The notes under the pieces: model-generated
The model's input: only the letters and a program-made list of their open reading frames with translations
The model's database searches: none
What the model was told of the DNA's origin: nothing
Translations under genes and position numbers: made by a program
Part shown: in pieces, positions 55,830 to 64,000 of the stretch
How positions within the stretch are numbered: position 1 is the stretch's first letter
How the letters are laid out: every line of letters starts with the position of its first letter
Assembly (NCBI RefSeq): GCF_014288055.1
Contig: NZ_JACOPK010000003.1
Span: 186,001-250,000 of the forward strand
DNA: 64,000 bases
DNA from: Agathobaculum hominis
GTDB lineage: Bacteria > Bacillota > Clostridia > Oscillospirales > Butyricicoccaceae
Direction: 5' to 3'

Positions 55830-58800
55830 GTGGCTGCCAAGCTGATAGAGGTTTTTAACAACTGCAAATGTGTCGGAGAGGAGCAGCATCTTGCCGCAGG
55901 CGAGGTGCGCTCTCTCGCATTCGGAGACAACCGCTCGGTCATGGTCATCGAGCTGGGTCTGCATGAGGTCGTAAAGCGCGACACACTCGCGAAGGCCGAA
56001 AAGCAGCTTGCGAGCGCCTACGGCCTCGACCGCGTGTGCATCGAGCCGCGCTACGAGCTGCCGGGCGAGCTGCCGGGCGAGTATATCCGCTCGCTGTACG
56101 ACGATATGGCGGCGCGGATGCCGTCGGCGCGCGGCCTGCTGCACGCGGAGAACTGGGAGTATGCGGACGGTGCGCTGCATATCCCGATGGACACCATCTG
56201 CGAAAAGCATTTCGAGACCGCGCTGCGCCATCTTGAAGCGCGTATCCGCCGCGAGACCGGGCGGAGCTGCCCGGTCCATGCAGTGCCGCTCGAGCAGACG
56301 GACGGCGCGCCGATGCAGGAGAATGAGCAGGAACGCGCGGAACTTTTACACAAGGCTGTGGAAAAAGCCGCAAGCGAAGCGCAGAGCGAGCCAAAGTCGA
56401 AAAAGCCTGCCCGTCAGACCCGCTCAGAGGGCCCGGCATACCAGCGCCCGAAGACCGAGAAGGTCCGCGAGGACGATCTCGTGTTCGGAAAGCTCATTCA
56501 GGACCCCATCGTCTCGGTCAACGAGGCCGTTTCGGCCTACGACATGGTCACCATTCAGGGCGAGGTGTTCTTCACCGAGCACAAGGATATCCACAGCAAA
56601 AAGACCGGCAAGGACTATGTGAAGATCGCGTTCGACATCACCGACCGCACGAATTCCGTGCGCGTCTCCAAGTTCCTTGCGGCGGACAAGGCCGGCGACA
56701 CGGCCTCGCTCATCAAAAAGGGTCTGTACTGCACCGTGCAGGGCAAAATGGTGTTCGACACCTACGCTCGCGAAATGGTGCTCGAGCCGACCGGCATCGT
56801 CAAGGCGAAAAAGCCGGAGCGAAAGGACACCTATGACGGCATGAAGCGTGTCGAGCTGCACCTGCATACCAATATGTCCGCGATGGACGGCATGAGCTCG
56901 ACCGCCTCGCTGCTGTGCCGCGCGGCAAAGTGGGGCCACCGCGCCATGGCCATCACCGACCACGGCGTCGCGCAGGCCTTTCCCGAGGCGCTCCACGCGC
57001 AGGAGGGCAAGCAGAAGGACATCATCGGGGACATGAAGATCATTTACGGCATCGAAGCGTACTACGTCAACGACGCGGACAGCCTGTCGGTCGTGCGCGG
57101 CAGGAGCACCGAGCCGCTCACCGGCACGTTCATCGTGTTCGACCTCGAGACGACCGGTCTCAACCCGGCGAACGAAGAGATCACCGAAATTGCCGCGGTG
57201 CGCATGGTCGAGGGCGAGATCCGCGACTCGTTCCAGACCTACGTCAATCCGCACAAGCCCATCCCGGCCGAGATCACCGAGCTGACCGGCATTTCGGATG
57301 AGACCGTTGCAGACGCGCCCGACCTCGACGAAGCCGTACCGAAATTCCTCGCGTGGGCGGGGGAGGGGCAGTATCCTCTCGTCGCGCACAACGCAGGCTT
57401 CGATATGGGCTTTCTGCGGACAGCGTGCAAACGGCTTGGCATCGAGCGGGAGTTCACCAGCATCGACACGCTCGAAATGAGCCGCCTCATGCTGCCGCAT
57501 CTGCATAAATTCAAGCTGAACATCCTCGCCAAGGAGCTTCAGGTCGGCCCGTTCGAGCATCACCGCGCCAGCGAGGATGCCGCGGTGCTCGGCCGCATTT
57601 TCGTCAAGCTGCTCGCGCGGCTCAAGGACGAGATGCACGCGGTCACGACGGCGGACATCAATCCGGTGCTCGCAGCGACGACCGACCGCAAAAACAAGCT
57701 GAAAAACCTGCCGCGCTTCCACTTTATCATTCTGGTCAAAAATCAGGCCGGTCTGCGCAACCTGTATCAGCTCATTTCCAAGAGCTTTCTCGAATACTAC
57801 AACAAGCGCCCCATCATGCCGCGCAGCGAGCTCATCCGTCACCGCGAGGGGCTGATCTTCGGCTCGGCGTGCGAGGCGGGCGAGGTATTCCGCGCGCTTA
57901 CCAAGGGCGCGGAGTGGGACGAGATCAAGCGGCTGGCCGAGTTCTATGACTACCTCGAGATCCAGCCGATCGGCAACAATAAATTCATGCTTGCCAAGGG
58001 GCTCGCGAAGGACGAGGAGCAGCTGCGCGACTGGAACCGCGACATCCTGCGCCTCGCAGACGAGTTGGGCAAGCCGTGCTGCGCGACCGGCGACGTTCAC
58101 TTCCTCGAGCCCGAGGACGAGGCCTTCCGCCGCATCCTCATGGCCGGTCAGGGCTTTTCGGACGCCGACAATCAGGCGCCGCTCTACCTCAAGACCACGG
58201 ACGAAATGCTGAAGGAATTCTCCTATCTCGGCGAGGACCGTGCGTATGAGGTCGTAGTAAAGAACACCAACATGATCGCGGACATGTGCGACGTCATCCG
58301 TCCGGTTCCGCGCGAGAACTATCCGCCGCACATCGACGGCTGCGAGGACGATCTGCGCAATATGTGCTACGACAAGGCAAAGCGCATCTACGGCGACCCT
58401 CTGCCCGAGCAGGTGCAGGCGCGCCTTGACCGCGAGCTGAACTCCATCATCGGCAACGGCTACGCCGTCATGTACATCATCGCGCAGAAGCTCGTTACCA
58501 AGTCGCTCGCAGACGGCTATCTGGTCGGCTCGCGCGGCTCGGTCGGCTCGTCGCTCGCGGCGTTCATGTCGGATATCACCGAGGTTAATTCGCTCGCGCC
58601 GCACTATCTCTGTCCGGACGACAAGTACATCGAATGGCACGAGGATTACTCATGCGGCGTCGACCTGCCGGACAAGATCTGTCCGAAATGCGGCAAACCG
58701 CTCACCAAGCAGGGCTTTAACATTCCGTTCGAGACCTTCCTCGGCTTCGAGGGCGACAAGGTGCCGGATATCGACCTGAACTTCGCCGGCGAATATCAGT

Positions 58801-60206
58801 CGCGCATCCACTGGTACACGGGCGAGATCTTCGGCCACGACCATGTGTTCCGAGCGGGAACGATCGGTACGGTCGCGGAAAAGACCGCCTACGGCTACGT
58901 CAAGAAATACATGGACGAGCGCGGTATCGAGTGCTCGCGCGCCGAAGAGAACCGCCTCGCCGCAGGCTGCACCGGCGTGCGCCGTACCTCGGGTCAGCAT
59001 CCGGGCGGCGTTGTTGTCGTGCCGAAGGAGATCGAGATCTACGATGTCTGTCCGGTACAGCATCCGGCGGATGACCCGGATTCCGATATCATTACCACCC
59101 ATTTCGAGTACCACTCCATCGACGCAAACCTGCTGAAGCTCGACGAGCTCGGTCACGATGACCCGACCATGATCAAGCACCTCGAGAACCTCACCGGCAT
59201 CAACGCGCAGGAGATCCCGCTTGATGACCCGGAGACGATGAGCCTATTCCACTCGTGCAAGGCGCTGCGCTACAAGGGCGAAAACCCGGACACCGACCCC
59301 ATCCTGGGCGACCTCGGCTGCGTAGCGGTGCCCGAGTTCGGCACCAAGTTCGTCCGCGGCATGGTCAAGGAGACCCATCCGTCCACGTTCGCGGAGCTTG
59401 TCTCGATCTCCGGTCTGTCCCACGGTACGGATGTATGGCTCGGCAACGCGGCCGAGCTCGTGCGCAAGGGCATTCCGCTGTCCGGCTGCATCTGCTGCCG
59501 AGACGACATCATGAACTATCTTATTTTACAGGGCGTCAAGCCCAAGCTGTCGTTCAAGACGATGGAGTCCGTGCGAAAGGGCAAGGGTCTGACCGAGGAG
59601 ATGGAGACCGCCATGAACGAGCAGCACGTTCCGGAATGGTACATCGATTCCTGCAAGAAGATCAAGTATATGTTCCCGAAGGCGCACGCGGTCGCTTATG
59701 TCATGATGGCGTTCCGCATTGCCTGGTTCAAGGTACATAAGCCGCTCGCGTTCTATTCGGCGTACTTTTCGGTCCGCGCGAAGGGTTTTGATGCGTCCTG
59801 CATGGTCAAGGGCGACAAGGTGTGTCTGGATAAGATGGCGGAGCTCAAGCAGAAGGACCGCGACAAGACCATTTCCGCCGCTGAGAAGGATATGATGACG
59901 ACGCTCGAGGTCTGTCACGAATTTTACCGCCGCGGCTTCACGTTTGAGCCGATGGATGTGTATACCTCGGACGCGACGCGGTTTCTGGTCACGGAAAACG
60001 GACTTATTCCGCCCTTTACGTCCATGCCGGGCATCGGCGAGCAGGCAGCGCTCAGCATTGTGGAGGAGCGAAAGAACGGAAGGTTCCTTTCGGCGGAAGA
60101 GATGATCATCCGCTGCCCGAAGGCGTCGAAGGCGGTGGTCGAGCTGCTCGATCAGATCGGCGCGCTCGGTTCGATGCCGAAAACGACGCAGATGAGTCTT
60201 TTCTAA
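55830..60206 (+). CDS. polC: DNA polymerase III alpha subunit, Gram-positive type (PolC)
   Basis: A 1458-residue replicase with built-in proofreading. In order: an N-terminal domain to about 190 with a charged linker; an OB domain (about 210-320); a PHP domain from about 343 (VELHLHTNMSAMDGMSS) interrupted by the DnaQ-like exonuclease (about 430-590: FIVFDLETTGLN, VAHNAGFDMGFL, HHRASEDAAVL); and the polymerase with KVPDIDLNFAGEYQ as part of the catalytic palm. A CPKCGKPL zinc motif lies before it. The start is GTG 55830, after GAAGGAG. It is the last gene of the operon, and a large repeat follows 12 bases after the stop. Confidence 0.97.
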   Translation: MAAKLIEVFNNCKCVGEEQHLAAGEVRSLAFGDNRSVMVIELGLHEVVKRDTLAKAEKQLASAYGLDRVCIEPRYELPGELPGEYIRSLYDDMAARMPSARGLLHAENWEYADGALHIPMDTICEKHFETALRHLEARIRRETGRSCPVHAVPLEQTDGAPMQENEQERAELLHKAVEKAASEAQSEPKSKKPARQTRSEGPAYQRPKTEKVREDDLVFGKLIQDPIVSVNEAVSAYDMVTIQGEVFFTEHKDIHSKKTGKDYVKIAFDITDRTNSVRVSKFLAADKAGDTASLIKKGLYCTVQGKMVFDTYAREMVLEPTGIVKAKKPERKDTYDGMKRVELHLHTNMSAMDGMSSTASLLCRAAKWGHRAMAITDHGVAQAFPEALHAQEGKQKDIIGDMKIIYGIEAYYVNDADSLSVVRGRSTEPLTGTFIVFDLETTGLNPANEEITEIAAVRMVEGEIRDSFQTYVNPHKPIPAEITELTGISDETVADAPDLDEAVPKFLAWAGEGQYPLVAHNAGFDMGFLRTACKRLGIEREFTSIDTLEMSRLMLPHLHKFKLNILAKELQVGPFEHHRASEDAAVLGRIFVKLLARLKDEMHAVTTADINPVLAATTDRKNKLKNLPRFHFIILVKNQAGLRNLYQLISKSFLEYYNKRPIMPRSELIRHREGLIFGSACEAGEVFRALTKGAEWDEIKRLAEFYDYLEIQPIGNNKFMLAKGLAKDEEQLRDWNRDILRLADELGKPCCATGDVHFLEPEDEAFRRILMAGQGFSDADNQAPLYLKTTDEMLKEFSYLGEDRAYEVVVKNTNMIADMCDVIRPVPRENYPPHIDGCEDDLRNMCYDKAKRIYGDPLPEQVQARLDRELNSIIGNGYAVMYIIAQKLVTKSLADGYLVGSRGSVGSSLAAFMSDITEVNSLAPHYLCPDDKYIEWHEDYSCGVDLPDKICPKCGKPLTKQGFNIPFETFLGFEGDKVPDIDLNFAGEYQSRIHWYTGEIFGHDHVFRAGTIGTVAEKTAYGYVKKYMDERGIECSRAEENRLAAGCTGVRRTSGQHPGGVVVVPKEIEIYDVCPVQHPADDPDSDIITTHFEYHSIDANLLKLDELGHDDPTMIKHLENLTGINAQEIPLDDPETMSLFHSCKALRYKGENPDTDPILGDLGCVAVPEFGTKFVRGMVKETHPSTFAELVSISGLSHGTDVWLGNAAELVRKGIPLSGCICCRDDIMNYLILQGVKPKLSFKTMESVRKGKGLTEEMETAMNEQHVPEWYIDSCKKIKYMFPKAHAVAYVMMAFRIAWFKVHKPLAFYSAYFSVRAKGFDASCMVKGDKVCLDKMAELKQKDRDKTISAAEKDMMTTLEVCHEFYRRGFTFEPMDVYTSDATRFLVTENGLIPPFTSMPGIGEQAALSIVEERKNGRFLSAEEMIIRCPKASKAVVELLDQIGALGSMPKTTQMSLF

Positions 60207-60218
60207 AAAAATTTTTAA

Positions 60219-60906
60219 CGTCAGCAGACGGTATGCCTTCCGCCGATACAGCGGTGCGCCGGTGGAGGCGAGAATAGCTGCCGATGGGCAGGCTGGGCAT
60301 TGCCGCCGCCCGGCGGCGGGGGATTGCCGGTGTTCACCGGCGGGAACAAGAGGGGGATAAGACACCGAATGGTTTCTTATCCCCCTCTTGACTCCCCCTC
60401 ATCTTCCTTTGGACGCGACTCCCTTCGGTCGCGCGTCTAAAAGCGAGGGGCCCACAGGGGCGTCTGGTGCTTCAAGATACAGCACTTGATGGAAGCGGAG
60501 CTTTTCGCAGCGCAAATCAAGCGCCCTGCACCGTCTGGCCGTGCACTGACAGCGCTGCAAATCACGCAAAGTGAATTCAGGGCCTAACAGCGTCCCAAAA
60601 CCTGCCCGACGCACGGAACCGAGCCCCCGTAACCCCCGTTTCGCCGCGCGACCAAAGGGAGTCGCGGCGCAAAGGAGGGGTGGGGGAGTCAAGAGGGGGC
60701 AAGGGAACCATACGGTGCCCTTCCCCCTTTTGCCCCAGCCGGTGGGCACCGGCATCTCCGCCGCCAGACGGCGGCACTCCCCGGCCGCCGAAGGCGGCCA
60801 CTGACCACGCCATGTCATGGCGAACATCCCCCGTCCCGGGAGGGCGTAAATCTCGCCTCCAGCGGCGAGCCGCTGTATCGGCGGAGGTTTACCGTCAGCA
60901 GACGGT
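60219..60906 (-). repeat. Large non-coding hairpin element, copy 3 (inverted)
   Basis: 688 bp, the reverse complement of copy 2 in order and content. It has hairpins CGTC-AGCA-GACG at 60219-60230 and ACCGTC-AGCA-GACGGT at 60891-60906 at the two ends; terminal repeats CCGCCGATACAGCGG (left) and CCGCTGTATCGGCGG (right); arms AACAAGAGGGGGATAAG/CTTATCCCCCTCTTG and GTCAAGAGGGGGCAAGG/CCTTCCCCCTTTTG; and core GCGTCCCAAAACCTGCCCGA and CGGAACCGAGCCCCCGT. The many open frames across it are in different phases in each copy and are not conserved as protein. Confidence 0.75.
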
Positions 60907-60944
60907 AAAAAGGGGAGGGCGCTCCGCGCCTGTGGAAAAAAGGG

Positions 60945-60974
60945 TTGACAGACCCTTGCTGGGTATGGTATGAT
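60945..60974 (+). promoter_or_regulatory. Promoter of the his operon
   Basis: A perfect TTGACA at 60945-60950 and TATGAT at 60969-60974 with an 18-base spacer. It begins 39 bases after the large repeat ends. Confidence 0.75.
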
Positions 60975-61010
60975 TTCATCATGATAAAGCGATAAAGGAG
61001 CAGCGGAGCA

Positions 61011-62645
61011 ATGAACCGTTTTCGTATTTCTACCCCCGAGGGCACCCGGGATCTTCTGTTTTCCTCCTGCCGCGCACTGCGGCAGACCGAGAACGCGGTG
61101 CGCGATGCGCTGGAGGAGCGCGGGTACAGCGAGATCATCACCCCGGCAGTTGAATATTATGATGTTTTTGCGCAGGCAAACCCCGAGCTCGACCAGGATC
61201 AGATGCTCAAGATCATCGACAAGTCCGGCCGGATCTGCGTGGCGCGTCCGGACAACACCACCCCCATCGCGCGTATCGCGGCGACCCGTCTGGATGACGC
61301 GGCTCTGCCGGTCCGCCTGTATTACAGTCAGAAGGTGTTTCGTTCGGTCTCCGGCGACCACGGCCACAAGGGCGAGTTCCTGCAGGTCGGCGCGGAGCTG
61401 ATCGGCGCGGACGGTCTCGCGGCTGACAAGGACATCCTCTCCGCTGCCTTCGCGGCGCTGAGCAGGACCGGCGCGGACAACTTCCGCATCGAGCTCGGCC
61501 ACGCGGAGATCTACAAGGCCCTCATCGAGGAGCTGGGTGCGGATGCGGCCTCCTCCGAGGCGATCCGCCGCCTGATCGAAAACAAGTCGTTCGCGGCGCT
61601 CGGCGACGCGCTCCAGCCGTTCGGCAGCAGACCGGCAGCAAAGGCGCTCAGCGCCATGCCGCAGCTGTTCGGCGGCATCGAGGTGCTCGACGAGGTCGAG
61701 ACGCTGACCGGCAACGTGCGCGTTCTGGGCGCGATCGCCTATCTGCGCCGCCTGTATCAGGCGCTCGACGAGGCCGGCTACGGCGACCGCATCATGATCG
61801 ACCTCGGTCTGGTGCACGAGATGGATTACTACACCGGCATTATGTTCCGCGGCTACATCGGCGGCGCAGGCGCTGCCATTCTCGCAGGCGGCCGCTACAA
61901 CGCGCTGTGCGCGAAGTTCGGCAGGGATCTCCCGGCGGGCGGCTTCGGCATCGACGTGGAGAGCGTCGCGGAGAGCCTTCAGGGCGCGAGCCGCCCCGAG
62001 GTCGCAACGCGCCGCGATACGGTCCGCATCGCGCTGACCAAGGGCCGTCTGGAAAAGAAAACGCTCGCGCTGCTCAAGGACGCAGGCTACGATATTTCCG
62101 AGCTTGAGGCTGGAACGCGCAAGCTGATCTTCACCCTGCCGGACAGCGGCGTGGAGATCGTCCTGTCCAAGGCCGCCGACGTCATCACCTACGTCGAGCA
62201 TGGCGTGTGCGATATGGGCGTCGTCGGCAAGGACACCATCATGGAAAAGGGCGGCAGCTTCTACGAAATGGTAGATCTCGGCTTCGGCAGGTGCCGTTTC
62301 GCCCTCGCCACCAAGAAGGGAAAGGACGTTTACGGCGGCTACAAGACCCCGGTCATCGCGACCAAGTACCCGGCCGTCACCAAGGCGTTCTTCAACAGGA
62401 AGAACATGGACGTCGAGACCATCAAGATCGAAGGCTCGGTCGAGCTTGCACCGCTGCTCGAGCTTGCGGACGCGATCGTCGACATTGTCGAAACCGGCAC
62501 TACCCTCAAGGAAAACGGCCTTGAGGTCATCGAGGACGTCGCGCCCATCTCGGCCCGCGTGATCGTCAACCTTGCAAGCGCAAAGATGAAAAAGACAGCC
62601 ATCCAGAAGGTCATTGCCGAGCTGGAAAAAGGGTTGGAGAAATAA
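61011..62645 (+). CDS. hisZG: Fused ATP phosphoribosyltransferase: HisZ regulatory domain plus HisG catalytic domain
   Basis: A 544-residue protein. Residues 1 to about 325 are HisZ, a class II HisRS-like regulatory subunit (TPEGTRDLLFSSC; GRICVARPDNTTPIARI; GLVHEMDYYTGIMFRGYI; GGRYNALCAKFG). Residues about 335-544 are short-form HisG (TVRIALTKGRLEKKTLALL; GVCDMGVVGKDTI; DAIVDIVETGTTLKENGL), which lacks the C-terminal regulatory domain and needs HisZ. Normally two genes form a hetero-octamer; here the reading frame is continuous with a short linker (ASRPEVATRRD). It catalyses the first step of histidine synthesis. AAAGGAG precedes the ATG by about 12 bases. Confidence 0.93.
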   Translation: MNRFRISTPEGTRDLLFSSCRALRQTENAVRDALEERGYSEIITPAVEYYDVFAQANPELDQDQMLKIIDKSGRICVARPDNTTPIARIAATRLDDAALPVRLYYSQKVFRSVSGDHGHKGEFLQVGAELIGADGLAADKDILSAAFAALSRTGADNFRIELGHAEIYKALIEELGADAASSEAIRRLIENKSFAALGDALQPFGSRPAAKALSAMPQLFGGIEVLDEVETLTGNVRVLGAIAYLRRLYQALDEAGYGDRIMIDLGLVHEMDYYTGIMFRGYIGGAGAAILAGGRYNALCAKFGRDLPAGGFGIDVESVAESLQGASRPEVATRRDTVRIALTKGRLEKKTLALLKDAGYDISELEAGTRKLIFTLPDSGVEIVLSKAADVITYVEHGVCDMGVVGKDTIMEKGGSFYEMVDLGFGRCRFALATKKGKDVYGGYKTPVIATKYPAVTKAFFNRKNMDVETIKIEGSVELAPLLELADAIVDIVETGTTLKENGLEVIEDVAPISARVIVNLASAKMKKTAIQKVIAELEKGLEK

Positions 62646-62672
62646 TTTCCGATTGGAACGGAGTGAAAATAG

Positions 62673-63965
62673 ATGTTTCTGAAAACGGTTCTCGCGGACG
62701 GCACGGCGGAACAGACCGTCATCCGCGAGATGAAAGCGCGTGCGGCAGGTGCGCGCGGCGATATTGAGCAGATCGTGCGCGGCGTGATGGCCGACGTACA
62801 GGAGCGCGGCTGGGACGCGGTCGTAGAGTATGCGGAAAAGTTCGACGGCAAGGCGCCGTATATCGTCGAGCCGTCCGTTCTGGACGCGGCGTATGATGCG
62901 TGCGATCCGAAGCTGATCTCCGCGCTCGAAAAGGCGGCGGCGAACATCCGCGACTATCACGAGCAGATGCTCGTCAAGAGCTGGGAGTGGAAGCGCTCGG
63001 CAGGCGAGACCCTCGGTCAGACCGTGCGCGGTCTGGCGCGCGTCGGCATTTATGTGCCGGGCGGTACGGCGGCGTATCCCTCGAGCGTACTCATGAACGC
63101 TATCCCGGCCAAGGTCGCAGGCGTGGGCGAACTCATCATGGTGACGCCCCCGACGGAAAACATGTCGAATGAGGTGCTCGCGGCGGCGAAGATCGCAGGT
63201 GTGGACAAGGTCATCGCCATCGGCGGCACACAGGCCATCGCAGCGCTGACCTACGGCGCAGGCTTCATCCCGCAGGTCGACAAGATCGTCGGCCCGGGCA
63301 ACGCCTTTGTTGCGGCGGCGAAAAAGCTCGCGTTCGGCACGGTCGACATCGACATGATCGCAGGCCCGTCCGAGGTCCTGGTCATCGCGGATCACACCGC
63401 AAATCCGACCTATGTCGCGGCCGACCTGCTCAGCCAGGCCGAGCACGACAGGCTGGCCTCTGCCGTCCTGCTGACCGACTCCATGGCGCAGGCGCAGGCC
63501 ATCTCGTGTGAAATGGAGCGACAGGCGAAGCTGCTGCCGCGTTGGGACATCATCAAGGAGAGCGTTGCGAACTACGGCTGCGCGATCGTGTTCGACGAGC
63601 TCACGGACGCCTGCAAAATGGCGGACGTCGTCGCGCCCGAGCATCTGGAGGTCGTGACGGCCGAGCCGCGTGAGCTGCTGCCGTATCTGCATAACGCAGG
63701 CGCGATCTTCCTCGGCCAGTACGCGCCTGAGCCGCTCGGCGACTACATGGCAGGCCCCTGCCACGTTCTGCCGACCTCGGGCACGGCGCGGTTCTTCTCT
63801 CCGCTCTCGACCGACACCTTCCTGAAGAAAACGAGCGTCATCGAGTACACGCGCGATGCGCTGGAGGGATATGCACAGGACATCATTGCGCTCGCGCAGA
63901 GCGAGCATCTGGACGCGCACGCGAACTCCATCGCGGTGCGCTTTGCGGAGGAGCCGAAGAAATGA
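62673..63965 (+). CDS. hisD: Histidinol dehydrogenase
   Basis: A 430-residue zinc and NAD enzyme making histidine from histidinol in the last two steps. GIYVPGGTAAYPSSVLMNAI, VDKIVGPGNAFVAAAKK, the DMIAGPSEVLVIAD block and the HVLPTSGTARFFSPLS region with catalytic residues are intact. It starts 27 bases after hisZG and overlaps the next start by 4 bases (ATGA). Confidence 0.96.
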   Translation: MFLKTVLADGTAEQTVIREMKARAAGARGDIEQIVRGVMADVQERGWDAVVEYAEKFDGKAPYIVEPSVLDAAYDACDPKLISALEKAAANIRDYHEQMLVKSWEWKRSAGETLGQTVRGLARVGIYVPGGTAAYPSSVLMNAIPAKVAGVGELIMVTPPTENMSNEVLAAAKIAGVDKVIAIGGTQAIAALTYGAGFIPQVDKIVGPGNAFVAAAKKLAFGTVDIDMIAGPSEVLVIADHTANPTYVAADLLSQAEHDRLASAVLLTDSMAQAQAISCEMERQAKLLPRWDIIKESVANYGCAIVFDELTDACKMADVVAPEHLEVVTAEPRELLPYLHNAGAIFLGQYAPEPLGDYMAGPCHVLPTSGTARFFSPLSTDTFLKKTSVIEYTRDALEGYAQDIIALAQSEHLDAHANSIAVRFAEEPKK

Positions 63966-64000
63966 GAACTGCTGAGATCAAACGCAAGACAAAGGAGACC
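63962..64000 (+). CDS. hisB: Start of imidazoleglycerol-phosphate dehydratase (partial, runs off the window)
   Basis: ATG 63962 overlaps the hisD stop (ATGA), and the 13 visible residues, MRTAEIKRKTKET, match the usual HisB N-terminus (RxAEIxRxTKET). The order hisD-hisB is common in Clostridia. The rest is outside the window. Confidence 0.75.
   Translation, partial: MRTAEIKRKTKET

Overview
The window looks like the chromosome of a GC-rich, Gram-positive-type anaerobe of class Clostridia, probably Oscillospirales (a Butyricicoccus/Agathobaculum-like lineage is my guess, not proven). The grounds are: a class C replicase PolC, RNase J, a DUF1292 protein, the clostridial mraZ-to-ftsZ order, a NiaR regulator with an ECF vitamin S component, meso-DAP-type MurE, good AGGAGG ribosome sites and classic TTGACA-17-TATAAT promoters. 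No rRNA operon, prophage, CRISPR array or replication origin is seen.

Layout. 1-14.4 kb is the division and cell wall (dcw) cluster, all on +: mraZ, rsmH, ftsL, a PASTA class B PBP, murE, murF, mraY, ftsW, murG, ftsQ/divIB, ftsZ. murD is missing from it and sits alone at 33.4-34.8 kb on the minus strand; murC and murB are not in the window. 14.4-19 kb holds corA behind a candidate attenuator, then a serine-recombinase relic and a four-gene accessory cassette (macrodomain, SANT/HTH-like protein, VWA protein, ADP-ribosylglycohydrolase). 19-22 kb is a minus-strand operon (GHL10 glycosidase, acyl-ACP thioesterase, degenerate MNT plus HEPN pair). 22-29 kb carries a GT2 glycosyltransferase, pdxK, trmB, malQ, a HAD-LUD fusion and two identical tRNA-Gly genes. 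29-42 kb has an NlpC/P60 protein, infC-rpmI-rplT with an L20-type leader, a DUF1292 gene, a probable 6S RNA, a 30-codon small gene, murD, rnpB, a TetR-MATE pair, a cytidylate-kinase-like gene, a 3D-domain protein, niaR, a zincin, and a NiaR-controlled S component. 42-50 kb has rnj, an unknown gene with birA, ylmH, a large SLH surface protein, and pyrH-frr. 50.8-60.2 kb is the uppS-cdsA-dxr-rseP-ispG-polC operon. The window ends in a his operon: a hisZ-hisG fusion, hisD, and the start of hisB.

How the genes fit together. The dcw genes, murD, uppS, mraY and the 3D and NlpC/P60 proteins all serve peptidoglycan synthesis, division and remodelling. uppS, dxr and ispG feed undecaprenyl phosphate to MraY/MurG. 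niaR and its S component form a niacin uptake circuit.

The most unusual content is non-coding. (1) A modular chain-of-hairpins repeat occurs about eight times in intergenic gaps (near 2.5, 6.7, 23.8, 32.7, 33.3, 38.4, 45.9 and 50.6 kb). Loops and linkers are conserved while the stems change with compensating substitutions. (2) A 590-690 bp non-coding element with terminal inverted repeats occurs three times (28.9, 41.5 and, inverted, 60.2 kb). (3) Several 5' leaders (corA, the VWA gene, the MATE gene, infC) show hairpins next to U-runs or over the ribosome site. I could not run searches; family names come from recognising motifs in the translations.
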